From the NCBI GenBank assembly GCA_037974335.1, contig CM075760.1, positions 41,792,103-41,856,102 of the forward strand: 64,000 nucleotides of DNA, written 5' to 3'. The notes below the pieces were generated by a model, which worked only from the letters and a program-made list of their open reading frames with translations, was not told the DNA's origin and did no database searches. Source of the DNA: Prionace glauca. Taxonomy: Eukaryota; Chordata; Chondrichthyes; Carcharhiniformes; Carcharhinidae. The translations under genes were made by a program, and so were the position numbers. Shown in pieces: positions 42,664-52,336 of this stretch; the stretch's first letter is position 1; every line of letters starts with the position of its first letter.

Positions 42664-43547
42664 TCGGAGGTGTGGTAGATTGTGAGGAAGGGTGTCATAG
42701 TTTGCAAGATGACTTAGAAAGGTTGCAGAGCTGGGCTGAGAGGTGGCGGATGGAGTTTAATGTGGAGAAGTGTGAGGTAATTCATTTCGGTAGGAATAAC
42801 AGATGTGTTGAGTATAGGGCTAACGGGAGGACTTTGAATAGTGTGGAGGAGCAGAGGGATCTAGGTGTATGTGTACATAGATCCCTGAAAGTTGGGAATC
42901 AAGTAGATAAGGTTGTTAAGAAGGCATACGGAGTCTTGGCGTTTATTGGTAGGGGGATTGAATTTAGGAGTCGCAGCGTCATGATGCAACTGTACACATC
43001 TCTGGTGCGGCCGCACTTGGAGTTTTGTGTGCAGTTCTGATCCCCGCATTACAGGAAGGATGTAGAGGCTTTGGAGAGGGTGCAGAGGAGGTTTACCAGG
43101 ATGTTGCCTGGTATGGAGGGGAGATCCTATGAGGAGAGATTGAGAGATTTGGGGTTGTTTTCGCTGAAAAGAAGGCGGCTAAGAGGGGATCTCATTGAAA
43201 CATATAAGATGATTAGAGGTTTAGACAGGGTAGATAGTGATAGCCTTTTTCCTAGGATGGAGAAAGCTAGCACGAGGGGGCACGATTTTAAATTAAGGGG
43301 GGGTAGTTATAGGACAGATGTCAGGGGTAGGTTCTTTACCCAGAGGGTGGTGAGGGACTGGAATGCCCTGCCAGCTGCAGTTGTAAATGCACCGAGTTTG
43401 GGGGCGTTTAAGAGATCTGTGGATAGGTTTATGGATGAAAAGGGATTGGTTTAGGCTAGTGGGTCATTGTTTTGTAACTGGTCGGCGCAACATCGTGGGC
43501 CGAAGGGCCTGTTCTGCGCTGTAATGTTCTATGTTCTATGTTCTATG
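42664..43547 (+). mobile_element. CR1 LINE 3' copy next to J
   Basis: It starts after RT motif C (VDCEEGCHSLQDDLERLQSW) and is open for about 120 codons to a stop in the LEFCVQF region (43,040), then open again 43,071-43,454 (RRFTRMLPGMEGRSYEERLR to the C-terminus). It ends GGGCCGAAGGGCCTGTTCTG and TTCTATGTTCTATGTTCTATG. It is the same subfamily as 379-603. Its 3' end lies about 170 bases from the J splice donor. Confidence 0.9.
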
Positions 43548-43714
43548 AATTCTGTAACCCCAATTTAAGCAGGAGCACCTGAAACATTGTAAAGATTTTT
43601 CAGCACAGAATCCACCAAACCACATTTCAGTGAACAAGTGAATTTATAAAATCGAGAAAAATGTAAAACAAAAGCTCAAATAAAACACTGACTAAATAAA
43701 TGCATGGTTCTTAC

Positions 43715-43762
43715 CTGCAGTCACCGTCACCATGGTCCCTTGCCCCCAGTAGCCCATGCCGT
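43715..43762 (-). CDS. Immunoglobulin heavy J segment
   Basis: It encodes G-M-G-Y-W-G-Q-G-T-M-V-T-V-T-A, the WGQGT joining motif. The 3' end is GCAG|GTAAGA (donor at 43,715/43,714), in phase 1 as needed for Cmu1. The 5' end abuts a 23-bp-spacer recombination signal. It is germline and unrearranged. Confidence 0.96.
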
Positions 43763-43801
43763 CACAGTATCACATTCTCTAGGCTGGGTCATACAATAAC
43801 C
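43763..43801 (-). other. J recombination signal, 23-bp spacer
   Basis: Sense strand: nonamer GGTTATTGT (8 of 9 to GGTTTTTGT), 23-base spacer, heptamer TACTGTG (6 of 7 to CACTGTG). Positions: nonamer 43,801-43,793, heptamer 43,769-43,763. Confidence 0.93.
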
Positions 43802-44118
43802 ATCCCTGCACAAAATAGACAGAAATCCATCAGTATTTAAACAAAACCACAAGCCAGAGAGAAAGTGAATCACTGCATTTTCCGTGACATTCTTACTATC
43901 CTGGTGGATACCGTTCGCTCAACAGAAATAACCTTAATGTTTTATATTTCACAGAGGATCACATGATCACACTAACTGCTAATCAAATAGTTATCATAAA
44001 TTTTCCGTCTTAATTCTCGCTATTTGTGTGGTGCTGGGATATAGATAATACAGCACTGTAAATAAAGCTGGATTGTAAAACAGAGCACTGCCCCAGATTC
44101 GGTCAATTAGCGCTGAGG

Positions 44119-44146
44119 GGTTTTTGTTTTGACAGTAACTGTTGTG
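44119..44146 (-). other. D2 3' recombination signal, 12-bp spacer
   Basis: Sense strand: heptamer CACAACA (CAC kept, 4 of 7 to consensus), 12-base spacer, nonamer ACAAAAACC (perfect). It can pair with the 23-spacer J signal under the 12/23 rule. Confidence 0.88.
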
Positions 44147-44158
44147 TCACCCAGTTAT
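44147..44158 (-). other. Immunoglobulin heavy D2 segment
   Basis: A 12-base coding segment, ATAACTGGGTGA on the sense strand, lies between two 12-bp-spacer signals. Frames give ITG-stop, stop-LG or NWV. It sits about 320 bases upstream of J. Flanking with 12-spacer signals on both sides is known for shark D segments. Confidence 0.9.
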
Positions 44159-44186
44159 CACAGTGAGACACAGCGTGTCAAATACT
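44159..44186 (-). other. D2 5' recombination signal, 12-bp spacer
   Basis: Sense strand: nonamer AGTATTTGA (6 of 9 to consensus), 12-base spacer, heptamer CACTGTG (perfect). It pairs with the 22-spacer signal 3' of D1. Confidence 0.88.
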
Positions 44187-44499
44187 GTGCCCATCTGCTA
44201 ACTGGAAAATACAGAGATTTAATTTCACTGCTCTGTGAAAAATCTGATTCTGCCTCATCCAAGAGCGAATGAGTGAGTTACTTCAGCTTGACCTGGTCAT
44301 TATATTTAGAAAGGGTGTCAGATTGCTTTTAAACTCACCGTGCAGATTTAGCATGTCGGTGAATATCGATTTTATGGAAAGAGTTTTATACCTAATCACA
44401 AACTAATATTACGTCCACACATTATTTCTTTGAAGCCTCGTTTGCTTTGGAAATCCTGCTGTGATACTGATTACCAATTTGAACAGTCTCTTTCCTTGA

Positions 44500-44537
44500 G
44501 GTTTTTGTATGAGGATGTCGCTGTGCTCAGCACTGTG
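44500..44537 (-). other. D1 3' recombination signal, 22-bp spacer
   Basis: Sense strand: heptamer CACAGTG (perfect), spacer of 22 bases by direct count, nonamer ACAAAAACC (perfect). A 22-base spacer behaves as a long-spacer signal. Confidence 0.93.
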
Positions 44538-44551
44538 ACCCCCTGTAGCAT
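44538..44551 (-). other. Immunoglobulin heavy D1 segment
   Basis: A 14-base segment, ATGCTACAGGGGGT on the sense strand, is flanked 5' by a 12-spacer and 3' by a 22-spacer signal. All three frames are open (MLQG, CYRG, ATGG). It is about 310 bases upstream of the D2 signals. Confidence 0.92.
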
Positions 44552-44579
44552 CACAGTGACACACACCCGCACAAAAACT
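44552..44579 (-). other. D1 5' recombination signal, 12-bp spacer
   Basis: Sense strand: nonamer AGTTTTTGT (8 of 9), 12-base spacer, heptamer CACTGTG (perfect). It pairs with the 23-spacer VH signal. Confidence 0.93.
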
Positions 44580-44931
44580 GCACTCACTCTCTGTTCAGTA
44601 CTGCCACTCAATATTTACTTCAAATAAACCCGTGTTCCTGATGTAATTTACAATTTAAGCAGCTGTTTACAAAACACAATCTAGAAACACCTCCTCCAAG
44701 TATCAGAAATAGTAAAATGAACATTATATCCAGCTGAAACAGTGAATATAAACAGTGAAAAGCTCAGCTCATTATGTCTGTGCGTTTTCCCGATTTAATG
44801 TTTCATTTTCATTAAGTTAGGTTTGTCAAAAGTGGTTTGTGTTTTGGTTCTGATTACTGGCGCTATTATTATACTTAAAACAGATACTGACCTTCAGGTT
44901 GTGATGGAAGTTGTTGAATTCCCTCTCGGGC

Positions 44932-44970
44932 TGTTCTTGTTCGGGTCCATCCCTGGTTCCTCTCGCTGTG
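44932..44970 (-). other. VH recombination signal, 23-bp spacer
   Basis: Sense strand: heptamer CACAGCG (6 of 7), 23-base spacer, nonamer ACAAGAACA (7 of 9). It directly follows the TGTGCAAGAGAC end of VH, so the V is unrearranged. The open frame continuing past it is read-through of the signal, not CDR3. Confidence 0.94.
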
Positions 44971-45275
44971 GTCTCTTGCACAGTAATAGATGGCGGTGTC
45001 TCCGATCTTTAGTCTCGTCATCTCCAAAGCGAAGATGTTGTTTGAAGTGTCTTTGGAAGCAGTAAATCGATCCTTAATTGACGGGGCGTAGTTGTTGCTG
45101 GATGAACTATAGTACCACAGCAGCCACTCCAACCCCTGCCCGGGAACCTGTCGGACCCAGCTCATCCAGGTATTGCCAAGACTGAATCCGCTGGTTTTAC
45201 AGGTCAGTCTCAGGGAGCCTCCGGGACGCCCGGTCTCTGCCTTTGGCTGAGTCAATACAATCTCCGACTGGACAC
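44971..45275 (-). CDS. Immunoglobulin heavy V exon (germline VH)
   Basis: It encodes the antigen-binding V domain. The acceptor is TTTTTATAG (AG at 45,277-45,276). The exon reads (G)[21 protein letters not shown], then FR1 [14 protein letters not shown]2 [15 protein letters not shown], a CDR2 with [13 protein letters not shown]3 [20 protein letters not shown] and [12 protein letters not shown]. Both core Cys and the FR2 Trp are present. There are no stops or frameshifts, and the recombination signal is good. AGC/AGT serine codons are frequent in CDR2, as expected for V genes under somatic hypermutation, though I did not count systematically. Confidence 0.97.
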
Positions 45276-45409
45276 CTATAAAAATAAATTTAAAAAAAAA
45301 CGAGGATTAATCTTAGTGACATGTTTGCTGACTCTGGAACATTCCAGAGATAGATTAAAATTGAGACAGTAACAGTGAGAGACTTGGACAATCATAAAAA
45401 AATACTCAC

Positions 45410-45455
45410 CAGATAAGAAAGTCAGCAACAAACTGAGAGAAATGGCCGACCTCAT
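45410..45455 (-). CDS. VH leader exon (signal peptide)
   Basis: ATG at 45,455 starts MRSAISLSLLLTFLS-G, a short basic start and hydrophobic core. The donor is CTG|GTGAGT (45,410/45,409) in phase 1. Spliced to the V exon it gives ...LLTFLSGVQS-E, the classic heavy-chain leader end. The intron to V is 134 bases. It is 46 nt and so too short to be caught as an open frame. Confidence 0.93.
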
Positions 45456-45544
45456 CTTTCTGGTGATTTGGGGGAAATGGTTGTGTCAGGAACTCAGTGA
45501 ACAAACCAGCTCCCGGACTGTTGGATTCCGGTCCCAGTGAGCGG

Positions 45545-45554
45545 TATTTAAATA
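45545..45554 (-). promoter_or_regulatory. VH TATA-like box
   Basis: GGTATTTAAATACC, self-complementary, has its AT core about 90 bases upstream of the leader ATG, in the range for VH genes. No good ATGCAAAT octamer is seen within 300 bases. The nearest approximate match (ATTTGCAG on the plus strand, about 45,988) is over 500 bases away. Confidence 0.6.
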
Positions 45555-45576
45555 CCCGGCAGAAGGGGGCGGCTTT

Positions 45577-45618
45577 CCAGGCGCCGCCTGTTGATTCCCT
45601 GCTGGAGGCGGCGCCTGG
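45577..45618. promoter_or_regulatory. Perfect 13-bp GC inverted repeat upstream of the VH TATA box
   Basis: CCAGGCGCCGCCT (45,577-45,589) and its exact inverse AGGCGGCGCCTGG (45,606-45,618) are separated by 16 bases. It lies 23-64 bases upstream of the TATA-like box. It may be a paired factor site or a cruciform. Function unknown. Confidence 0.55.
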
Positions 45619-47180
45619 ATCCACGTCCCACCTTCCACACCCCCAACAGAATGGACACCGAAGTTTACAATAGGTTAATATTAACATGGATATTTTACCT
45701 GTGTCGTGACATTTGTTTGGCTAAAATGTTCATTGTATTATCCCCATTATTTGTGGTGATGAACATTGTATTTATTTAAATAGCTAATCCATTGTAAATA
45801 TGGTGATTTTATTACCACACCCCCAAGAAGAAAATAAATCTAAAAATGATGAAATAACATTTTGGAACATTAGACAATTTTGCACCAATTCGGTGTCTCT
45901 GCCACATTACAACAATAAAGCACGATTTATCAGAAGAAATACCATCGATTTTTGTAACTAAATGTGTAGAATATACAAAGTGATTCTATTTGCAGTGTGG
46001 ATGGCTATCGCTGTACAATTTGGGTTTGGAGATGAGAATAAACTCTCACACAATACAATGTTTCTCCTTATAATTTCAAACGGCTCCAATCTCGAAGGCG
46101 GATCTTTGAAAATAATAAGAATCCCAACCTCCTGATAATTAAATAGTGAGTTGACAGAGAACATAAAATTAGATTGATTTTTGACAGAGAAATTAATGAA
46201 TCGGAACAGACATGGAGATCATTAAAGTTCTCCTTCAGTATCCAGGTCATTGCAGCTCATTCCAATGGCCACTGGCTGTCGAATATTTGCTGGTATTGGG
46301 AACACACATCGTACATTGCACAGTAACACAAGAATACATGTTTTATCTTCCATTGAATCAGGTTATGAACTGATCATTTCTCCATTCATTGGCAGCTATG
46401 AGAGGAACTCTTCAATACCAGAAATCAGATTATACTGTACAATAGAACACGGTGCTAATCAGGTACAAGAGACGCTGCTGTTTCAATGTGATACAGAACT
46501 TTCAGAATATTACAGGAATCCCCGTTGTTCATGTCAGTTTTATGATGATGTTTTAATATTATTTCATGCCATTACATCGATTTCACCTCATTGGGGAATT
46601 GGTCCCATCAACATCTCTCTCTCACATTTCATGAAGTGGTTAATAAACATTAATTATTGGAATGAAATTTACTTGGAAACTATACAAATGAAAAAAAAAA
46701 GAACATTTGGTCACTTTATTGTTTTGTGTTGTTATTTACACACAGAATGAACAGGACATTGAATGGAAATATTTGATTAGAATGATTATGATTTAAAATG
46801 TGTCTTTCTTGAGGGAATTAAACATTTATTGTTTAAATGGCTGAATCCCATTTTGTCCATCCAGGTTCGCGCTAATCTATCCCACACAGTGTTTGGCAGC
46901 AATCCAGGCTGCTGTCAAATGTTCAAAGTTATTGACAGGAAACATCTGGGGCTGTTTGTGCAGTAGATCAAAGATCTGTTTCCTCAGTACAGACCGCTTG
47001 GCTGCAAGCCAACTTAAAACCCTTCACGTTGTCAATGCGGACTATTTATATACAAATCTACCCAGCAACAGTATTGGAGGCACTTTAATTTTTAAAACTT
47101 GTGAATCTAGATGATGGTTCACATCTCTAAAGAAAGGAAAGTCACCCAGATTCTTTGGCACCCCGTTAGCAACAAAGAAG
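45619..47180 (-). other. VH upstream flank (duplicated at 53.8-55.9 kb)
   Basis: AT-rich DNA without genes. The 166-codon plus-strand frame at 46,250-46,750 has no family features and is disrupted in the other duplicate. Shared wording with the second copy includes CGATTT(T)TGTAACTAAATG, GGTTATGAAC, and TCTGTTTCCTCAGTAC with CGCTTGGCTGCAAGCCAACTT. Confidence 0.65.
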
Positions 47181-47424
47181 TTTTTTTTTCCCCAAGGCAT
47201 CAGGATTTGTGATAGATGGATGGATATAAAGAATTACAACAAACTGAGAGATGTCTCAGAGAAACGATACATGAACATGTATGTTTGCGTTATATTTCCC
47301 TTATTTTTCCTTGGAATGTTTGAGTTGGTAGAAAGACCAGCAGTTTCTCCTGTCCCAAATTCCCGTGGACTGACTCCTTCTCTCGGCCACTTCTGAGAAA
47401 ACATTCAGTCTTGGGCTAATGAAT

Positions 47425-47880
47425 GGCAAGTAACATTAATGCCACACAAGTGGCAGGCAATGAACTTCTCCAATAAGGGAGATTCCAACGATTTCCCCTT
47501 GACATTAAGTAGCATTATTATCGCAGAATCCCTCACTACCAACATCCTGGGCATTAGAATTCATGAAAATCTGAACTGTAACTGGCATTTAAACCATGTG
47601 GCTGCAAGAGCAGTTCAGATGCCAGGAGTTCTGCTGTGAACAGCTGACTTCCGGAATTCCCAAACGTTATTCGTCATCTGCAAGGCAAAAGTGGGGAGTA
47701 TGAACAAAGAACAAAGGGCAATACCGCACATGAACCGGCCTCTGTTGCAACATAAACGATTGAATATTCTCTACTTGCCCGACTTGTCCCACTCAAAAAT
47801 CTCAATACCATTCTGGAAAAAGTAGCTGTGTCGAAGAACACCTCACTCACCAGCTTTCCAAAGCCTGTCACCATGTTCGC
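47425..47880 (+). mobile_element. Non-CR1 LINE reverse-transcriptase C-terminal fragment
   Basis: GGGCTAATGAATGGCAAGTAACATTAATGCC, AACATCCTGGGCATTAGAAT and AACTGGCATTTAAACCATGT match the RT end of the second shark LINE family (clade unresolved). A short foreign stretch interrupts it near 47,700. It is decayed. Confidence 0.6.
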
Positions 47881-47994
47881 AAAGGAAATTAGGATATAAC
47901 AACAAAGTTGACTTCACTAGTGACGCCAAAATCTCATGAAATAAGGAGGCTAGGAAAAAGAACAGAGGGTTCTCTGAACAGAGGTGAAGGGTAA

Positions 47995-48268
47995 AAGGAG
48001 AAAAGTTTAAAGGGAATATTGGGGGTGGGGGGATTTCTTCACGCAGAGAGTGGTGGGAGTGTGGAATGAGCTGCCGAATAAAGTGGTAAATGCAGGGTCA
48101 CATTTAACATTTGAGAAAACCTTGGACGGGTTCATGGATGAGAGGGGTGTGGAGGGATATGGTCCAAGTGCAGGTCGGTGGGACTTGGCAAAAAAATGGT
48201 TCGGCACAGACAAGAAGGGCCAAAAGGCCTGATTCTGAGCTGAAATTTTCTATGTTTCTTTTTCTAAT
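47995..48268 (+). mobile_element. CR1 LINE 3' end
   Basis: FFTQRVVGVWNELPNKVVNA-like sequence, reading RVVGVWNELPNKVVNAGS at 48,050, and a 3' end GGGCCAAAAGGCCTGATTCT, TTTTCTATGTTTC. 5' truncated. Confidence 0.82.
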
Positions 48269-49400
48269 TTTAAACGTATTATATTTCTGCCTATACTCAA
48301 CTCGCCTCTGACTCTGTCTGTGTTACACTAAGGTCTGCTTGGATCACATTCCATGAGGTCCTATCTAAATTTTCTTTTCCTGCACTCGGCTCAATTTCAG
48401 GTACTCATATATGAGGTAGCGCCCCTGTTAATATTATAATTTCTAAATTATGATCGCAATTTGCCATGTCTCTTCTAACCTGACAAGAGGCTGTATCTTA
48501 ATTCTTACTGCTTCGCAACATTTGCTGCTGTATACTAAACTGGAAATACAGTCTTCACATGGTTACACATGGTTACACATGGTTCTGCCACAGTTACTAT
48601 GCTAATAGTTCATTAGTCATGTCTAAGTCATGTCTAAGTTAATGCTGCACCATCAATGTGTTTGATTATTTAAGACTACGCCATGTCTCAGTTTTATTGC
48701 AGTTTGCAATACCTTCTCTGTGCTGCATTGTACAAATCTCAGTGTGTATCAGTCTCGGTTCTGTATCAACAATTATTACGAATAAAGTAGGCTCTGCCTT
48801 AGTTTATATCAGTCAGGGTTCTGTGTCAGTAGTTATCACTAACACTCTGGATTCTGTTTCAGATTAAACATGTCTCAATCCTGTACCAGTCATTATTACC
48901 ATCTCAGCTCATATAAATCTCGGTCCAGTATCATTAATAAGTCGGCAATGTCTCAGTTCATGTCACACAAGCTCCTATATCAGTAAAACTGCAGAATACA
49001 CAGTTTCAGTTTTCTTTTCATTGACAATGTCATTTTTTTTTTAAATGTTTCTTTCATGCAATGTGGGTGTCATTGGAATCTGGCATTTGCCCACCCCCAC
49101 ATGACACTCGGCACTAACTCATTTCTACTTTGTTGGATCAGGCCCCTGCTTATATTAAAATACAGTCTGGTTCTGTTCATACTCTGCTAGATCAGAACTC
49201 AGTTTACATTGCACTACACATTCTCGCTGGATATGCAATGTTCGATACTGACCCTGTATATATTTCAGTAGAATGTGTCAGTGTTATTCCTGCACTTAAG
49301 TAAACCTCTATTTGAATTATGTCTGTGTTAATACACCGTTCTTCGAGAAGAAGAGATAATATGTCGGGATAAAATTATTGCTATCAGGCAGCATCCAGAA
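48269..49400. other. AT-rich DNA with degenerate short repeats
   Basis: Loose repeats of TATATCAGTC(A/T)GGGTTCTGT at 48,735-48,990 resemble the tandem unit at 4949-5283. A triple CACATGGTTA lies at 48,557-48,585. No gene. Confidence 0.5.
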
Positions 49401-49404
49401 ACGG

Positions 49405-49499
49405 GCAGTATTGGGTCGTCAGTATTTGGTTGGTGCAGTTTTGGAGGGCCGAAAGGCCTTTTCTTGTGCTGTAATTGTCTTTGATTTTTGTTCTTTGTT
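49405..49499 (+). mobile_element. CR1 LINE 3' terminus
   Basis: GGAGGGCCGAAAGGCCTTTT and GTAATTGTCTTTGATTTTTGTTCTTTG form a minimal 3' end of the TTTGTTC-ending subfamily. Confidence 0.65.
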
Positions 49500-51460
49500 G
49501 ACAGTGCATTCTACACAGGAATTGGTATCCATTTTGAATGCAGTCAGCAGAAGTAGAATTCAGAAATCGCTTCTTCTTTTCCAAATCCCAAAATCCCATA
49601 GAGTTTGCAGTTGCAGAAGGATGCAGAGAATTGTGTTCTTCCAGCCAGTTTTATCATTACGGCCCTTGACCAGTGCAATAAAAACTGAGACCATGTCTAA
49701 TTCAATATATACATGGACACGGTCAATTTCAGAAACAAGACTGGTTTGATAAAAACCGAGAAATATCTAAATGAATATAAACAGAGACAACATCTCGCTT
49801 TATATAAAGAGCAAAATTACGGACAACATAAACAGGAAAAACGTCTAACTTAGTACTAACAGATAAAAGATTCAGTCTGATATGAGTAGAGACAGGCAAT
49901 ATAAAATTCGACATGCAATATAAAATGATTTAGGCTCTAGTGAAAACTAAAGAAATACATAGTCTCATAATAAAAGTTGACACAGGGTAAATTTGCTGTA
50001 ATATAAAAAAACAAATTTAATCCCCATGAAGTTTTCAGAGATGGCGATTGCATCATTATAAATTAGAAGGACAGGATGAACATGGGCTTAGCTGCAGAAT
50101 GCAAAATTCCCTCTGCATTGCCAAATTAAATACTCCCAAGTCAGGAATAGCATGAATCAGTACAAAGTGAATCTCCCTCTACACTATTCAAATCAAACAT
50201 TCCCGGAACAGTATCGTGTATACAAACAGAGTGAACCTCCTTGTACAAAGTCAGCTCAAACAAAATGAAGGCAGAAAGAGAATGGATTCTCTTCGACGTA
50301 AAACCTCTCCTGTGTGTTTCCTTTAGAGATTCGGGAGGCAAATGCTAGGTACAGGGGAAAAATCGGCTACACACTTCAATAAAACACATCTAGGTCAGGT
50401 ACAATAGAGATTAGTTCCGGATTAAATTTTGATGTTGACAAAGTCATATCAAAAATTGAAAAGGCAGCTACAGTGAGTTGAGATGCAGAGTAAATGTTCC
50501 TCCACACTGTCTAGTCAAACACTCCAAGGACAGGGATCACACCAGCTAAATCGAGGGAAAGGTCCCTTGGTGCTGCCACAGCGATTTTTTACCATTAGCT
50601 ATACTTGAGGTTAGATGCAAAAGAAAATGTAGCAAGCATTTCAAGGTCATGGAATGTTCAAGAGATCTTTTAGAGTACATTTAACTCACAGATTCAAATT
50701 AATTTAATTACATATTTTAGAAGCCTGTAACTCTGGCTGACAGAATACATTGGACAGATATTGACTTTATCTGTGGAGTGAAGACGATGAACCATCGTGG
50801 AGAGACAAGACACAGAACCAGACAAGAGAAAGACAGAGAAAGAGATGAAACACAGGGGATGTTCTGTGTTTTCTGTGTCATTTTATTTCGGGATCAGAGG
50901 GATTATTTCCTAATTTCGAACATAGATTTCATCATGATATTTTTCCTCACATAACTGATGAATAAATAATATTGAAAAACAATCATTACTGGAATCCGTT
51001 GATTGATTTGCATGGTTGTGTCTATTTCTGTGCTGTGTTGGTGGGGAAACATTTCTTGTGTTTTTGTCTGTCAACAATCTATTTTGTAATTTCTATTTTT
51101 GTATTTATTTACAAAACTACCTCACTGTTTACAATGAAATGTTCATGACAGCAAAACCAGATAAACCGTCACTTGTTGATCAGTTTCAACTCAAAATAGC
51201 GATTTATTTTAAGAATTTTAACAGTTGGTTCAAAATGAATAGACACTTTTGAACATTCATAACACCAGTTGTATTAATTAAAAGAAAATGATACATTCCA
51301 TTTCAGAATTAGTTCTCAAAGTTCTGAAGTCACAATTAAGAAAACATCTGTGAACAGGCTGATATTCCACTGAATGTTAATTTGATTGAGGGTTTAGTCT
51401 GTTTTACCTAGACAAGTTAATTTTTAAAAAATCTGATGTCTCAATATTCCTGTCACAAAT
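49500..51460. other. AT-rich intergenic DNA, nothing recognised
   Basis: Short degenerate phrases (AGACAACATCTCGCTTTATAT-like, AAATTCCCTCTGCATTG) suggest very old repeats. Short frames only, no domains, splice structure or RNA gene. Confidence 0.5.
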
Positions 51461-51461
51461 G

Positions 51462-51598
51462 GTGATGATGTGGGTATGCCGGCGTTGGACTGGCGTAAAC
51501 ACAGTATAAAGTCTGACAACACCAGGTTTTAGTCCAACCTATTTATTTGATAATATATTTGATAATAATTTATTATCAAATAAATAGGTTGGCCTACA
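51462..51598 (+). repeat. Foldback element, left arm with a perfect hairpin
   Basis: GATGTGGGTATGCCGGCGTTG, ACACAGTATAAAGTCTGACA and AGTCCAACCTATTTATTTGA form the left arm. The inner end is a perfect 21-bp inverted repeat (51,534-51,554 against 51,572-51,592). It is the same subfamily as the right arm at 61,693-61,858. Confidence 0.78.
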
Positions 51599-51684
51599 AA
51601 TGGTGATCACATTCACCGACAGCAGAATAAAAAATCCAATGTGGTTATCACTAAGAGATACAATTAGTTTTGCTGCTTCACAGG

Positions 51685-52135
51685 GAACGGGTTCGCTTCC
51701 AACCCTGGGTGCATGTCAGTAGTTTTCACATTCTACCCATGTCCATGTGTGTTTGCTCCTCGAGTTCCAGTTTCCTTCCACAGTCCCAGGATGTGCAGGT
51801 TAGGTGGATTGGCTACGATAAATTGCCCCTTATCGTCCAGTGATGTGCAATGTAGAATCAAAGAATCCCTACAGTGCAGAAGGAGGCCATTCGGTTCATC
51901 AAGTCTGCACCAGCTATCCAGTAAATCATCCTTCCTAGGTCCAAGGTGGTTTGCCTACTCTAAATTTCTTATTAGTGTTCGACGATGTTTCGGTTCGGGG
52001 GATTAGCCTGCGATTATGCGTCGTTGTCAGGATAGGGTGAAGGCTGGACCCAGGTAGGATGCTGTGCTGGAGAACCACTGCAGAGTTGTCAGACGGAATG
52101 GCCTCCTTTTGAACTGCAGGGATTCTATAATGTTA
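51685..52135 (+). mobile_element. SINE (tail type B) with an inverted type-B tail inside
   Basis: Decayed head (51,690), middle (TTCCAGTTTCCTTCCACAGT, GTGCAGGTTAGGTGGATTGG), and tail (GGAATGGCCTCCTTTTGAAC, GGGATTCTATAATG). Between middle and tail lies the inverse of the same tail (GAATCCCTACAGTGCAGAAG, GAGGCCATTCGGTTCATC), so a second SINE appears to have inserted in opposite orientation. Confidence 0.65.
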
Positions 52136-52254
52136 TGATCAGGCACAAGCTTGACTATGTTTGCATTAATCTCAACGCTTCCAAAGAATTACAACGTTCA
52201 GTTTGGTGGAATTTGCATTTATAGAACACTTTACCCGACCTCATATCTTCCAAG

Positions 52255-52336
52255 AGCTTGAGTGGCGCAGGTGTGAAAGGCCGAAGGGCCCGTTTCCTGT
52301 GCTGTATTGTTCTTTGCTCTTTGTTTGTTCTTAAAA
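52255..52336 (+). mobile_element. CR1 LINE 3' terminus
   Basis: AAAGGCCGAAGGGCCCGTTTCC, GTGCTGTATTGTTCTTTGCTC and TTTGTTTGTTC form a minimal 3' end. From 52,337 to 52,965 there is old repeat debris and nothing else. Confidence 0.7.

Noticed and set aside
44875-44970. Apparent pre-joined CDR3 after CARD in the VH frame
   Set aside because: The codons after CARD read the heptamer, 23-base spacer and nonamer. The V is simply unrearranged.
45980-46000. Octamer-like ATTTGCAG as the VH promoter octamer
   Set aside because: One mismatch and more than 500 bases from the leader, far outside the usual distance.
46250-46750. 166-codon plus-strand frame upstream of VH
   Set aside because: No family features and AT-rich composition. 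The duplicate at 54.9-55.4 kb does not keep the frame.
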